From Ardenticatenaceae bacterium (GTDB lineage Bacteria > Chloroflexota > Anaerolineae > Promineifilales > Promineifilaceae), in assembly GCA_020634565.1 (NCBI GenBank), contig JACKBN010000011.1, forward strand, positions 148,585 to 212,584: a stretch of 64,000 bases of DNA, in the 5' to 3' direction. Made by a program: the position numbers and the translations under genes. Within the stretch, counting starts at the first letter, position 1. Every line of letters starts with the position of its first letter. Below the pieces are notes generated by a model, which was given only the letters and a program-made list of their open reading frames with translations, was not told the DNA's origin and did no database searches. Positions 8,177-16,225 of this stretch are shown piece by piece.

Positions 8177-11100
8177 TCAGGTATTGGGATTGGGGGTTGG
8201 CGTGAAGGTCGGCAGCGGCGTTGCAGTAAAGCGCTGCTCTGGTGTTGGTGTGAGTGTTGGTGGCACAGTCGGCGTGATGGGCGTATTAGTTATTGTTGGG
8301 GGCGGGGGCGGCGTGGTAGGCACAGGTGTAACCTGTCTGGTCGGTGTGGGTGGGGTTGAACCGGGGGGGCGAGTAGCAGTAGGTACGGCCGTACTTGTAT
8401 TCACCGGGGTTACGGCCGTGCTGCTGGCACCCGGCAGCGGCGTGACGGTGGGCAATGGGGTAACCGAGGCGGTCGGCGACGGCGACGGCGTATTGGATGG
8501 CGTGAGCGTGGCCGTTGGCGTAGCGGTTTGGGCGTTGGCTGTTTCCGTAGCGGCAATCACCGTTTGCACGATGGGCGGCAGCGTTTGCGTAGGCGCGGGC
8601 GTGGGAGTGGGGCAGGCAACCAGCGTAGGGGCCAGATCGCAATACATCATCACGCGGGCGACGCTGGGCGTGTTTAGCGTGACGCCATCGGCTACGCCAA
8701 ATCGCCCCGTGGGCAGGCGCAGCTGGCGACTCTGGTTGTTGCGCAGCAGGCAAACGCCGGTAAAGCAGTCCAGTTCCAGAACGGCCGTCTCGCCATCATA
8801 AATTACGCCCGCCACATTGTTGTTGGTGGCCAGCAGCACTTTGGCTTCTGTGGGCACGATGAGTTCAAAATCGTGGGGATCGGCATCTTTGTAATGGATG
8901 AGCAAACGGCCGTCGGCCAAAGAAACCTGCGTCGTTCGGTTGTCTGAATCTGCACGATACACGGCGTTGAGACTTAGCTCAACTGCCGCATCCAGATACA
9001 GCTCTGCCCCGTCAGAGAGCACCACGCCCATCCGGTCATTGCCGGATTGGATGGCTGCGTTTTCTCCAATTTGCACCATATCGCCCGCACGGGCCTTTTG
9101 CCACTCCGACTGCCCGCTGGGCCGGAACTGAGCGCCTTCGCCCGCCGCAAAAATAACGGCAAAACCGGGCGCTGGCACGTTGTCGGGCGCAATAAGGGGC
9201 GCAATTTGGGCGACGGTGGGCTGGGCCGTGTTGTTTACGGCCGTTGCCGTCAGCCCGTTAATGATTTGGGCGATTTGGGTAGCTGTTCCCGGCGGCACCA
9301 AAACGCCCGATTGGGCAGGGCGCGTGGTCAAAATTAGCAAGAGGGCGATGATGAAAACGGTGGAAAACGCGCCCACTGCCATGCGCACAGTTTGCTGCCG
9401 TTTGCGCCAGGGAATGTAAACCGTAGAACCGGGCGCTTGCAGCACAACGGCCGTTACGTTGTCTGGCACATTGCGATCCAGCGCATCCTGTACCAGGATT
9501 TTGGCGGCGTCGGCTGGCCGGTTTTCCGTGAGAACCTGGCTTAGGCGGCGGCGCTGCCAGCGAGGCGTGTTGGCAGCCAGCAGCCCGTCTGTGCACAACA
9601 GCAGATGATCGTTTGGTTGCAGCAGCAGCCCCTGATTTTCACGAGCGGCCGTTTCGCTTTCGCTGCCGTTCAGATAAAGGCCTAGATCGATGTGCAGTTC
9701 CGGGGCTAACCCAATGGCGCTGCTGTGGTTGGAATGGCTGCCATTTTGGTTTCGGCCGTGGTTGGTTACGGTGGCCGGCACGGTTGTGCGGCTCAACTGG
9801 TGCAGTTGGCGATCCCGCACGAGGTAAATACGGCCGTTGCCCACATGGGCCATAAACAGCCGGTTGTCATGAATGGCGGCCATCGCCACCATGGACTGCA
9901 TTACGAGCGGTTCCTGGTGCTGTCGGGCAATGGAAAAAAGGGTGCGGTTAGTCTGGCGCAGAGCCTGATGCAGCATTTCGGGGATTTCATCGGCAACGGC
10001 CGTTTCTGACTGCGCAATCCGGTTAAATAGCTCGGTAATGGCCAATTCTGCGGCCAGATGGCCATGCTGCTGGCTGCTGCCGCCATCCGACACGATGGCC
10101 AGAAGCAGGTGCAGCCCTCCCGCGGTTTGCACATTGCTTACCCGCAGCCGATCTTCTTGCGTGCCGCGCGTGCGGGAGCGACCAATGTCTTGCTTGGTGC
10201 CGCAGCCAGCCAGCCAGGCATGCAGCCAATCAGGCAGCGAATCCTGGCTGTCGTCTTCGCTTACATCGGCAAAGGCACTGATGGCCGAACTGCCGCTTTC
10301 CGATTCTGGCTGCAAAATAATGGGCGGCGCTTTCGGAAATTCCACCGGCGGCAAATCATCGACCTGGGCGGCTTCCACAAACGGCGCGGTGAGATCAGAG
10401 GCGGTGGCAAAGCGATCTTCCCGATCTTTGGCCATCGCCTGGGAAATGATGGGGCTGATGGATGGGGGCAGGCTGAGATTGAGAGTATGCACGGCCGGAA
10501 CGGGGTCCGAAAGATGCATAAGGGCGATGGGCAAACGGCCGTTGGCTGTAAAAGGTAGCTGCCCGGCCAACATCTCAAACAGGATGACACCAAGGGCGTA
10601 GATGTCGGTACGGCCGTCCAGGTGTGCCTGGGCTCGAATTTGTTCCGGGCTCATGTAGGCGGGTGTGCCCACCATGCCGTCATTGCGGGTTAAGGTCGTG
10701 TAGGTGCCCTCTGCAAACTTGGCCAGGCCAAAGTCTGCCAGGTACGCTTTTCGTTCGCTGTCAAACAGAATGTTGGATGGTTTGAGGTCGCGATGGATGA
10801 TATTGTGCGAATGGGTGGTGTCCAGCGCCGGCGCAATGTGGCTTAGAATGGTGGCCACTTCAGGCAAGGTCAGCGGAGCCTCGCGCAGGCGTTCCCGTAG
10901 GGAGCCGCCTTCCATGTAACGCATTACCAGGTAAGGCTGTTCATCTTCTTCGCCGAAATCGTAAACCGGCACGATGGCGGGATGATTGAGCGAGGCTACC
11001 ATGCGGCTTTCGCGCTTGAAGCGGGAGCGCAAGCTGTCGTCGTAGCTGCGATCTTTTAGCAAGACTTTTACCGCAACCCGGCGATCCATGTACGGGTCGA

Positions 11101-11200
11101 AGGCAAGGTAAACCACAGCCATGCCACCACGACCTAGCAAAGATTCAATCTGGTACCGGCCAATTTGGCTGGGTAAAGGGTCAGAATTGAATGAGCTCAT
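8177..11200 (-). CDS. Ser/Thr protein kinase fused to a PP2C-like phosphatase and an extracellular FecR-like domain
   Basis: The protein has 1007 aa. Residues 15-280 form a PknB-type kinase: glycine loop LLGRGGMAVVYLA, Lys45 in VAVK, HRD at 136-138, DFG at 156-158, and GTPAYMSPEQ. Residues about 340-610 resemble a PP2C phosphatase (VSDGGSSQQHG, ALRQTNRTLFSI, LLLCTDGLL, PDNVTAVVL). The metal-binding Asp positions are partly kept, but the usual DGMGG is DGGSS. One membrane helix follows near 625-645. The outside part has a FecR-like beta domain (GDMVQIGENAAIQSG and VSLADGRLLIHY) and ends in a long Thr/Pro-rich tail. Having opposing activities in one chain suggests a self-contained signalling switch. 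It is divergent from a second kinase at 11639. Confidence 0.85.
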   Translation of the reverse strand: MSSFNSDPLPSQIGRYQIESLLGRGGMAVVYLAFDPYMDRRVAVKVLLKDRSYDDSLRSRFKRESRMVASLNHPAIVPVYDFGEEDEQPYLVMRYMEGGSLRERLREAPLTLPEVATILSHIAPALDTTHSHNIIHRDLKPSNILFDSERKAYLADFGLAKFAEGTYTTLTRNDGMVGTPAYMSPEQIRAQAHLDGRTDIYALGVILFEMLAGQLPFTANGRLPIALMHLSDPVPAVHTLNLSLPPSISPIISQAMAKDREDRFATASDLTAPFVEAAQVDDLPPVEFPKAPPIILQPESESGSSAISAFADVSEDDSQDSLPDWLHAWLAGCGTKQDIGRSRTRGTQEDRLRVSNVQTAGGLHLLLAIVSDGGSSQQHGHLAAELAITELFNRIAQSETAVADEIPEMLHQALRQTNRTLFSIARQHQEPLVMQSMVAMAAIHDNRLFMAHVGNGRIYLVRDRQLHQLSRTTVPATVTNHGRNQNGSHSNHSSAIGLAPELHIDLGLYLNGSESETAARENQGLLLQPNDHLLLCTDGLLAANTPRWQRRRLSQVLTENRPADAAKILVQDALDRNVPDNVTAVVLQAPGSTVYIPWRKRQQTVRMAVGAFSTVFIIALLLILTTRPAQSGVLVPPGTATQIAQIINGLTATAVNNTAQPTVAQIAPLIAPDNVPAPGFAVIFAAGEGAQFRPSGQSEWQKARAGDMVQIGENAAIQSGNDRMGVVLSDGAELYLDAAVELSLNAVYRADSDNRTTQVSLADGRLLIHYKDADPHDFELIVPTEAKVLLATNNNVAGVIYDGETAVLELDCFTGVCLLRNNQSRQLRLPTGRFGVADGVTLNTPSVARVMMYCDLAPTLVACPTPTPAPTQTLPPIVQTVIAATETANAQTATPTATLTPSNTPSPSPTASVTPLPTVTPLPGASSTAVTPVNTSTAVPTATRPPGSTPPTPTRQVTPVPTTPPPPPTITNTPITPTVPPTLTPTPEQRFTATPLPTFTPTPNPNT

Positions 11201-11638
11201 GAAAAAGATAGATTGCCTTTTGAGGCATCAGGCACACAGAAAACACCAAGTTCGCAGACAGCCAACATTGTAACAAAAAGTAGAAGCATATGCCTGTAGT
11301 TTATTGTATTATTAAGCTTCACCGAACAACCGTCATTTTGCACACCGGACTGTAAGCCAACTTATCAATACAATGCTGCTGATTGATGAGGCAAAACGCA
11401 GCCGCACCACTTTCTCGATTCAATCATTTTTTCTCGCGTTCAACAGATTCTCGCGGTTACGGCCGTTTTCGACAACAATCCATTGGTAGCATACGGGGTT
11501 TGCCTATGCAAAACCCGCCAACAGTCTGACATCTAGCTGACAGAGTTACCACAGAAGCCAGCGGAAGAATGTCCTATATCTTGACTTAGGTCAATTTGTT
11601 AGGATGGCTGTAGTGATGAAGTTACTCTAGGGAAAAGA
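11201..11638. other. Divergent intergenic region between two kinase genes
   Basis: This 438-base AT-richer gap must hold both promoters. I see no gene. One ACGGCCGT octamer lies at about 11460. A dyad near the right-hand gene is listed separately. No convincing sigma-70 pair was found for either direction. Confidence 0.5.
11581..11594. promoter_or_regulatory. TTGAC-N4-GTCAA dyad upstream of kinase gene
   Basis: TTGACTTAGGTCAA is a perfect 5+5 inverted repeat with a 4-base centre, 45 bases before the ATG at 11639. The spacing resembles FNR/CRP-family sites (TTGAT-N4-ATCAA). No such regulator is encoded nearby, so the reader is unknown. Confidence 0.35.
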
Positions 11639-12472
11639 ATGGCAACAATTGGCCGCTATGAAATTGTAGAAGAGTTGGGTAAGGGCGAGATGGCGTCAGT
11701 CTATCTGGCGCGTGACCCGTTTATTAAGCGGGAAGTTGCCATTAAAGTGCTGGCCTACGAGCTTACTCAGGACCCGCTTTTCCTCAACTTCTTTTATCAG
11801 GAAGCTGAAGCAATTGCCTCTCTGGAACATCCCACCATTGTGCCCATTTATGATTTTGGCTTGCATGGCGTACAGCCCTACATTGTCATGCGCCACATGC
11901 CCAATGGGTCATTAAAAACACGCCTGAAGCGGCGCGGTTTAAACCGGCAGGAATTGTGTGATCTGATGGGTCGCCTGGCCGAAGGACTAGATGAGGCGCA
12001 TGGTTTGGGCATCGTGCATCGGGATGTGAAGCCTGCGAATGTCTTGTTTAACCAATCCTATGATGCGTTCCTGACCGATTTTGGGCTGGCCAAGTTTACC
12101 CAGCGTAAAACGGGGATGACGGGTATGCTGCTGGTGGGAACGCCTGAGTATATGAGTCCTGAACAAGCCCAGCGGCAACGCGTAGACGGCCGTTCCGATA
12201 TCTATTCGCTGGGGGTGATTTTGTACCTCATTTTAACCGGCAAGCACCCGTACCGGGCTTCTTCCCCCGCCCGGACCGCCTCGGCGCATGTGCACGCCCC
12301 CATTCCCAGCGTGCGCAACATTATTCCTGATCTGCCCCTGATGTGGGATGAAATTGTAGGCCGGGCTCTGGCCAAAACGCCAGAAGAGCGCTACGAAACG
12401 GCCCAGTCGCTGGCGCGTGATGTGGCTTTTGCCACCCGTGGCCAGTGGCATTTGCGTTCAACCAATGCGTAG
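11639..12472 (+). CDS. Cytoplasmic Ser/Thr protein kinase, 277 aa
   Basis: This is a kinase domain with almost nothing else: GRYEIVEELGKGEMASVYLA, Lys36 in VAIK, HRD at 127-129, DFG at 147-149, VGTPEYMSPEQ, then SDIYSLGVILYLILTGKHP. All catalytic residues are present. No membrane helix or sensor domain follows, unlike most PknB relatives, so it would act in the cytoplasm and may need a partner for input. GGGA lies before the ATG. It is divergent from the kinase-phosphatase fusion, which suggests a shared signalling task (inference). Confidence 0.93.
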   Translation: MATIGRYEIVEELGKGEMASVYLARDPFIKREVAIKVLAYELTQDPLFLNFFYQEAEAIASLEHPTIVPIYDFGLHGVQPYIVMRHMPNGSLKTRLKRRGLNRQELCDLMGRLAEGLDEAHGLGIVHRDVKPANVLFNQSYDAFLTDFGLAKFTQRKTGMTGMLLVGTPEYMSPEQAQRQRVDGRSDIYSLGVILYLILTGKHPYRASSPARTASAHVHAPIPSVRNIIPDLPLMWDEIVGRALAKTPEERYETAQSLARDVAFATRGQWHLRSTNA

Positions 12473-13597
12473 CTACGGCTTGACGACCTCTGGCAAAAAC
12501 AGCGTGTAGCCAACATCGTCGTCCTGAATGGTAAAGACGGCCGTATCCACCCCCAAAACGCCATTTTCTACATTAGACAACTGTAAACGAAACGTCTCAT
12601 CTGGCTCCGGCAGCGCATCGGGCAGCAGCGTCAGCGTAATGGTTTGGCTGAGGCTGCCTGGGCTGAAGGTGAGCGTGCCGCTGTCGTCAACAAAATCTTG
12701 GCCCGGACTGGCCGTGTCGCCGCTGAGACCGTACTGCACCGTGGTGGTCAGCGGTGAGCTGACGCTGAGCTGAACCGTGAAGGTGGTTTGGGTGAGTGTT
12801 TCGGGTAGGGTAACGGCCGTTTCCGCTACGCTCACCGTGGGCGCAATGTCTGTGGTGATACGCACATTCCCCAGCCACACCTCCGCCCCAGACGATGCAG
12901 TGTCATCGCCCAAAAAGAGCTGGTTGGGCACTTCGTAAGGGTCTGGCAGTAGTACCGCCGGCGGCTGCCAGTCGGTGTATTGGCGCAACGGGCCGCTGAG
13001 CAGGGGCACGCCGTTGGCGGTCAGCAGGTAAGTATTGCCAATCATGGTGAGTTCATAGGTGGTTAGGGCCGCTGTCGTATCGTAAGCTGCGCCTTCGGCG
13101 TGGGTAAACGGTGACAAACCGTTGCCTTCTTGCACCCAAATTTCATCCGTCCAAAAGGCCAATTCCACGCCGTATAAATCTTCGCTTAGCAAGATTAGAC
13201 TAAAACCGGCCCGGTCATTGTTGTTGTGCGTTTCGGTCACGAGGCGCAAATCCAGGCTAAGCTGGAAACCCGCGCTGCGGGTCAGCGTGGGCATGGCGGA
13301 CGGGGTCACGGTGTTGCCTGCATAATCACCGAGCTGATTGTGGCTGTTTAACACGGTGACAGGCGTGCTGTAGCTCTGGCTGGCCTGCACATTAAACGGA
13401 TTGGCATTGTCGGGATTAAGCGCCACGTAGCTGAAGTTTTGTTGGCCGAGCGTGGTGCCCAGGCTGCTGTCGTAGAGGAGGGTGGTGTTGGCTTGCGCGG
13501 CGGAATGAGCCGTTTGCAGGGGTGAGATCAAGTTGCTGAGAACGAACAAGGTAGCGACCAGAACGGCCGTTACGATACAAACGCGTTTAAGCGACAT
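12473..13597 (-). CDS. Secreted protein with Calx-beta domain
   Basis: The protein has 374 aa. A signal peptide occupies about residues 1-35. The central region (LLYDSSLGTTLGQQNFSY, then DRAGFSLILLSEDLYGVELAFW, then EVWLGNVRITTD) is a beta-sandwich reminiscent of the choice-anchor Y type. Residues about 255-365 form a Calx-beta repeat (TASPGQDFVDDSGTLTFSPG and LPEPDETFRLQLSN), a calcium-binding adhesion fold. The chain ends in YTLFLPEVVKP, a short hydrophobic LP-containing tail. It is likely an exported surface or matrix protein. The gene is convergent with the kinase gene at 11639-12472, its stop adjoining the kinase stop. Confidence 0.75.
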   Translation of the reverse strand: MSLKRVCIVTAVLVATLFVLSNLISPLQTAHSAAQANTTLLYDSSLGTTLGQQNFSYVALNPDNANPFNVQASQSYSTPVTVLNSHNQLGDYAGNTVTPSAMPTLTRSAGFQLSLDLRLVTETHNNNDRAGFSLILLSEDLYGVELAFWTDEIWVQEGNGLSPFTHAEGAAYDTTAALTTYELTMIGNTYLLTANGVPLLSGPLRQYTDWQPPAVLLPDPYEVPNQLFLGDDTASSGAEVWLGNVRITTDIAPTVSVAETAVTLPETLTQTTFTVQLSVSSPLTTTVQYGLSGDTASPGQDFVDDSGTLTFSPGSLSQTITLTLLPDALPEPDETFRLQLSNVENGVLGVDTAVFTIQDDDVGYTLFLPEVVKP

Positions 13598-13626
13598 CGG
13601 CTTTTCCTTTGATTACGCTGGTTGTT

Positions 13627-14490
13627 TTACGCGTTGAGCTGCTGAAGGGCGGTGGCCATAACGGCCGTATCCGGCTGCTGCCCGGTCCACAGGGCAAACG
13701 CTTGCGCGCCTTGCTGGATTAACATGCCCAGGCCATTGTAAGCGTCACAGCCAGCCGCTTCCGCTTGCTGCATCAATCGGGTATGAGGCGGATTGTACAC
13801 CAGGTCGTACACGGTGGCGTCTTCGGGGATGGGCAGGTTGACGGGCCAGGGTGTGCTGTCTTCCTGCGGCGTCATGCCCAGTGGCGTGCTGTTGATGATG
13901 AGCGGCGCGTGGCATTGGGCGACCACCTGGCGCAGCTCGCCAAGTAGATGGCTGGTGAGTTGCGCTTCTGGTAGCTGACCACGTAAATCGGCCAGTACTG
14001 CCTCGGCCTGTTCTCTGCGCCGCGCCAGCAGGTGCACCCGCGCCCCCGATTTGGCCAGGCCATACGCCACGGCCCGAGCCGAGCCGCCCGCGCCCAGCAG
14101 CAGGCAGTCACGATTGGCCACGGCAATATCGTTCGCCTGCAAATCGGCCAAAAAGCCAGACCAGTCGGTGTTGTGCCCGGTGAGACGGCCGTTTTCACCC
14201 ACTACAATCGTATTCACCGCGCCAATCGCCTGCGCACCCGGCTCTATCTCATCCAGCAAGGGCATGACGGCTTGCTTGTGGGGCACGGTCACATTTACCC
14301 CCCGAAAACCAAGTGCAGAGAGAGCGGAAACGGCCGTTGCCACCGCCTCTGGTTTCACGGGCAGGGGCACGTAGGCCCAGTTTAACCCCAGCGCCTGTGC
14401 CGCTGCATTGTGCATTGCCGGGCTAAAGCTGTGAGAGACGGGCCAGCCTATCAGCCCGATGAGTTGGGTTTTGCCGTTAAGGGTCATCAT
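13627..14490 (-). CDS. aroE: Shikimate dehydrogenase
   Basis: The 287-aa protein shows GWPVSHSFSPAMHNAAAQAL (shikimate site), NVTVPHKQAVMPLLDE (catalytic Lys), GAVNTIV, TGHNTDWSGF, the NADP loop LLLGAGGSARAVAYGL, NSTPLGM, and YDLVYNPPHTRL. It reduces 3-dehydroshikimate with NADPH in aromatic amino acid synthesis. The start overlaps the purN stop (ATG and TGA share bases at 14487-14490), so it is translationally coupled as the last gene of the purine cluster. Length is normal. Confidence 0.96.
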   Translation of the reverse strand: MMTLNGKTQLIGLIGWPVSHSFSPAMHNAAAQALGLNWAYVPLPVKPEAVATAVSALSALGFRGVNVTVPHKQAVMPLLDEIEPGAQAIGAVNTIVVGENGRLTGHNTDWSGFLADLQANDIAVANRDCLLLGAGGSARAVAYGLAKSGARVHLLARRREQAEAVLADLRGQLPEAQLTSHLLGELRQVVAQCHAPLIINSTPLGMTPQEDSTPWPVNLPIPEDATVYDLVYNPPHTRLMQQAEAAGCDAYNGLGMLIQQGAQAFALWTGQQPDTAVMATALQQLNA

Positions 14491-15092
14491 GTGGCTTGTT
14501 TAATCACCTTTTGAATGGCAGACACCAGCAGCTGATGCTCCGTTTGGTGCATGCGCGCTTCCAAATCGGCCACCGTGTCATCGGGCAGGATGGGCACCTC
14601 TGCCTGGGCAATGACGGGGCCAGCATCTACCTCGGGAATGGTGAAGTGGACCATGCAGCCAGTGTGCTCAATTTCACCGCGCTGGTACGCTTCGTAGGCG
14701 CGTTGGATGGCGTGGGTGCCGGCAAACTGGCCCGGCAGCGCCGGATGCAGATTAATCACTTTGTGGGGAAAATGGTTCAGAAAGGCGGCGCTGAGAATAT
14801 GCATCCAGCCCGCCAAGACGATGAGATCGGGTTGATACGGCCGTATCAATTCTGCCAGATCCGCATCGTATGCTTCGCGCGTTTTGCCTGCGTCCCGGTA
14901 CGGTTTGAAGGGAAAGTAGGCCGTCGGGACGCCCGCGTTTTCTGCCCGCACCAGCCCGTAGGCGTCTTTGCGATTAGAGACGACGAGGGTGGGAACGGCT
15001 GGTATTGTGCCAGCTGCCACCGCATCCAAAATCGCCTGCAAATTACTGCCCGACCCAGAAATCAGGATGACTAACCGGGGAAGTTCTGCCAC
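14487..15092 (-). CDS. purN: Phosphoribosylglycinamide formyltransferase 1
   Basis: This enzyme formylates GAR using 10-formyl-THF (third step of IMP synthesis). Visible motifs are LVILISGSGSNLQAIL, INLHPALPGQFAGTHAI (catalytic Asn/His) and HFTIPEVDAGPVIAQ (catalytic Asp). I chose GTG 15092 as start because GGGAG lies 6 bases upstream, giving 201 aa, and the family starts just before this point. An upstream in-frame GTG at 15116 would run into the repeat at 15113-15176. It lies between purM and aroE. Confidence 0.95.
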   Translation of the reverse strand: MAELPRLVILISGSGSNLQAILDAVAAGTIPAVPTLVVSNRKDAYGLVRAENAGVPTAYFPFKPYRDAGKTREAYDADLAELIRPYQPDLIVLAGWMHILSAAFLNHFPHKVINLHPALPGQFAGTHAIQRAYEAYQRGEIEHTGCMVHFTIPEVDAGPVIAQAEVPILPDDTVADLEARMHQTEHQLLVSAIQKVIKQAT

Positions 15093-15112
15093 AGGTTTCT
15101 CCCAAAAGTTAG

Positions 15113-15176
15113 CCACAGATTTCGCAGATTACACAGATTTTTTGGTTCTAATCTGCGAAATCTGTGTAATCTGTGG
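15113..15176. repeat. Imperfect inverted repeat (CACAGATT family) between purM and purN
   Basis: The left arm is built of CCACAGATTTCGCAGATT units (15113 on) and the right arm (15150-15176) is their near-complement ending in TCTGTGG. Related CACAGATT/CGCAGA strings occur inside purK (about 21036-21070), at 28720-28795 and at 62830-62885, so this is a dispersed family. Confidence 0.8.
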
Positions 15177-15183
15177 ATTATGC

Positions 15184-16203
15184 TTATTCAAAAATGACAC
15201 CCTCGATGTTTGCTACTATCTCACCGACGAGATGCGCTTGGGGAACGGCCGTTAGCGCCAAATCCACCTGCGCCCGGGGTACAATCACCAACATGCCCAG
15301 CCCCAGGTTGAACACATGGGCCATCTCCGCGTCGCTAATCTGGCCCTGCTGCTGGATAATGTCGAAGATGGGCGGCACCGGCCAACTGTTGCGTTTGATG
15401 GTTGCACCCAGGCCCGCCGGGAAAATGCGCGGCGGATTGTCAATGAGCCCGCCGCCCGTAATGTGCGCCAGTCCACGAATATCCACCCCGGCAGCTTGCA
15501 GCGCCTGCACATCTGCCAGGTAGCTGCGGTGCGGCGTGAGCAAGGTGTTGCCGATGGTGTCGTTGAGCTGGGGCTGAACGGCCGTCCAGTCCAAATCTTG
15601 CAGCGCGTTTCGGGCCAGGGTGAAGCCGTTGGTATGCAGTCCGCTGCTGGGCAGACCCAAAATCATGTCGCCCGCGGCAATGCGTGTGCCGTCGATGATT
15701 TTGGCGCGATCAACCAATCCCACAACCGTGCCCACCAAATCCAGTTCGCCAGTTTGATAGACGCCGGGCATTTCGGCCGTTTCCCCGCCGAGCAAGGCGA
15801 TGCCCGCCTCACGACAAGCGGTGGCAATGCCCCCAACTACCTCGGCAATCTGCTCTGGGTTGAGTTTGGAAGAGGCAACGTAATCGAGGAAAAAGAGCGG
15901 TTTGGCACCCTGTACCAAAATATCATCGATGCAGTGGTTGACGATGTCGTGGCCGATTGTGTCCCAATGGTTCATGGCGGCGGCGACCATTGTTTTGGTG
16001 CCCACGCCGTCGGTTGAGGCAACCAGCACTGGCTGTGCCATCCCTTTTGCGGAGCTTATGTCAAATAAACCGCCAAAACTGCCCACGCCAGACAGCACTT
16101 CCGGACCAAAGGTGCTGTGAACGGCCGTTTTCATCAACTGCGTCACCCGGTTGCCCGCTGCTAAATCCACGCCCGCCGCGGTGTAGGCATCTTGCTGACT
16201 CAT
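15184..16203 (-). CDS. purM: Phosphoribosylformylglycinamidine cyclo-ligase (AIR synthetase)
   Basis: This 339-aa ATP-dependent enzyme closes the imidazole ring to make AIR. Motifs: YTAAGVDLAAGN, PVLVASTDGVGTKTMVA, HDIVNHCIDDILVQGAKPLF, LLGGETAEMPGVY, GLPSSGLHTNGF and HITGGGLIDN. Length is normal. It is preceded by argS and followed by purN with a repeat between. An AAAGGAGCTTTTT stretch upstream contains the ribosome site (AGGAG). Confidence 0.97.
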   Translation of the reverse strand: MSQQDAYTAAGVDLAAGNRVTQLMKTAVHSTFGPEVLSGVGSFGGLFDISSAKGMAQPVLVASTDGVGTKTMVAAAMNHWDTIGHDIVNHCIDDILVQGAKPLFFLDYVASSKLNPEQIAEVVGGIATACREAGIALLGGETAEMPGVYQTGELDLVGTVVGLVDRAKIIDGTRIAAGDMILGLPSSGLHTNGFTLARNALQDLDWTAVQPQLNDTIGNTLLTPHRSYLADVQALQAAGVDIRGLAHITGGGLIDNPPRIFPAGLGATIKRNSWPVPPIFDIIQQQGQISDAEMAHVFNLGLGMLVIVPRAQVDLALTAVPQAHLVGEIVANIEGVIFE

Positions 16204-16225
16204 AAAAAGCTCCTTTGTGATTCGC

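Noticed and set aside
8136..8801. A 221-aa plus-strand frame rich in Gly and Val
   Set aside because: It is the antisense of the Thr/Pro-rich tail of the kinase fusion; composition is an artefact.
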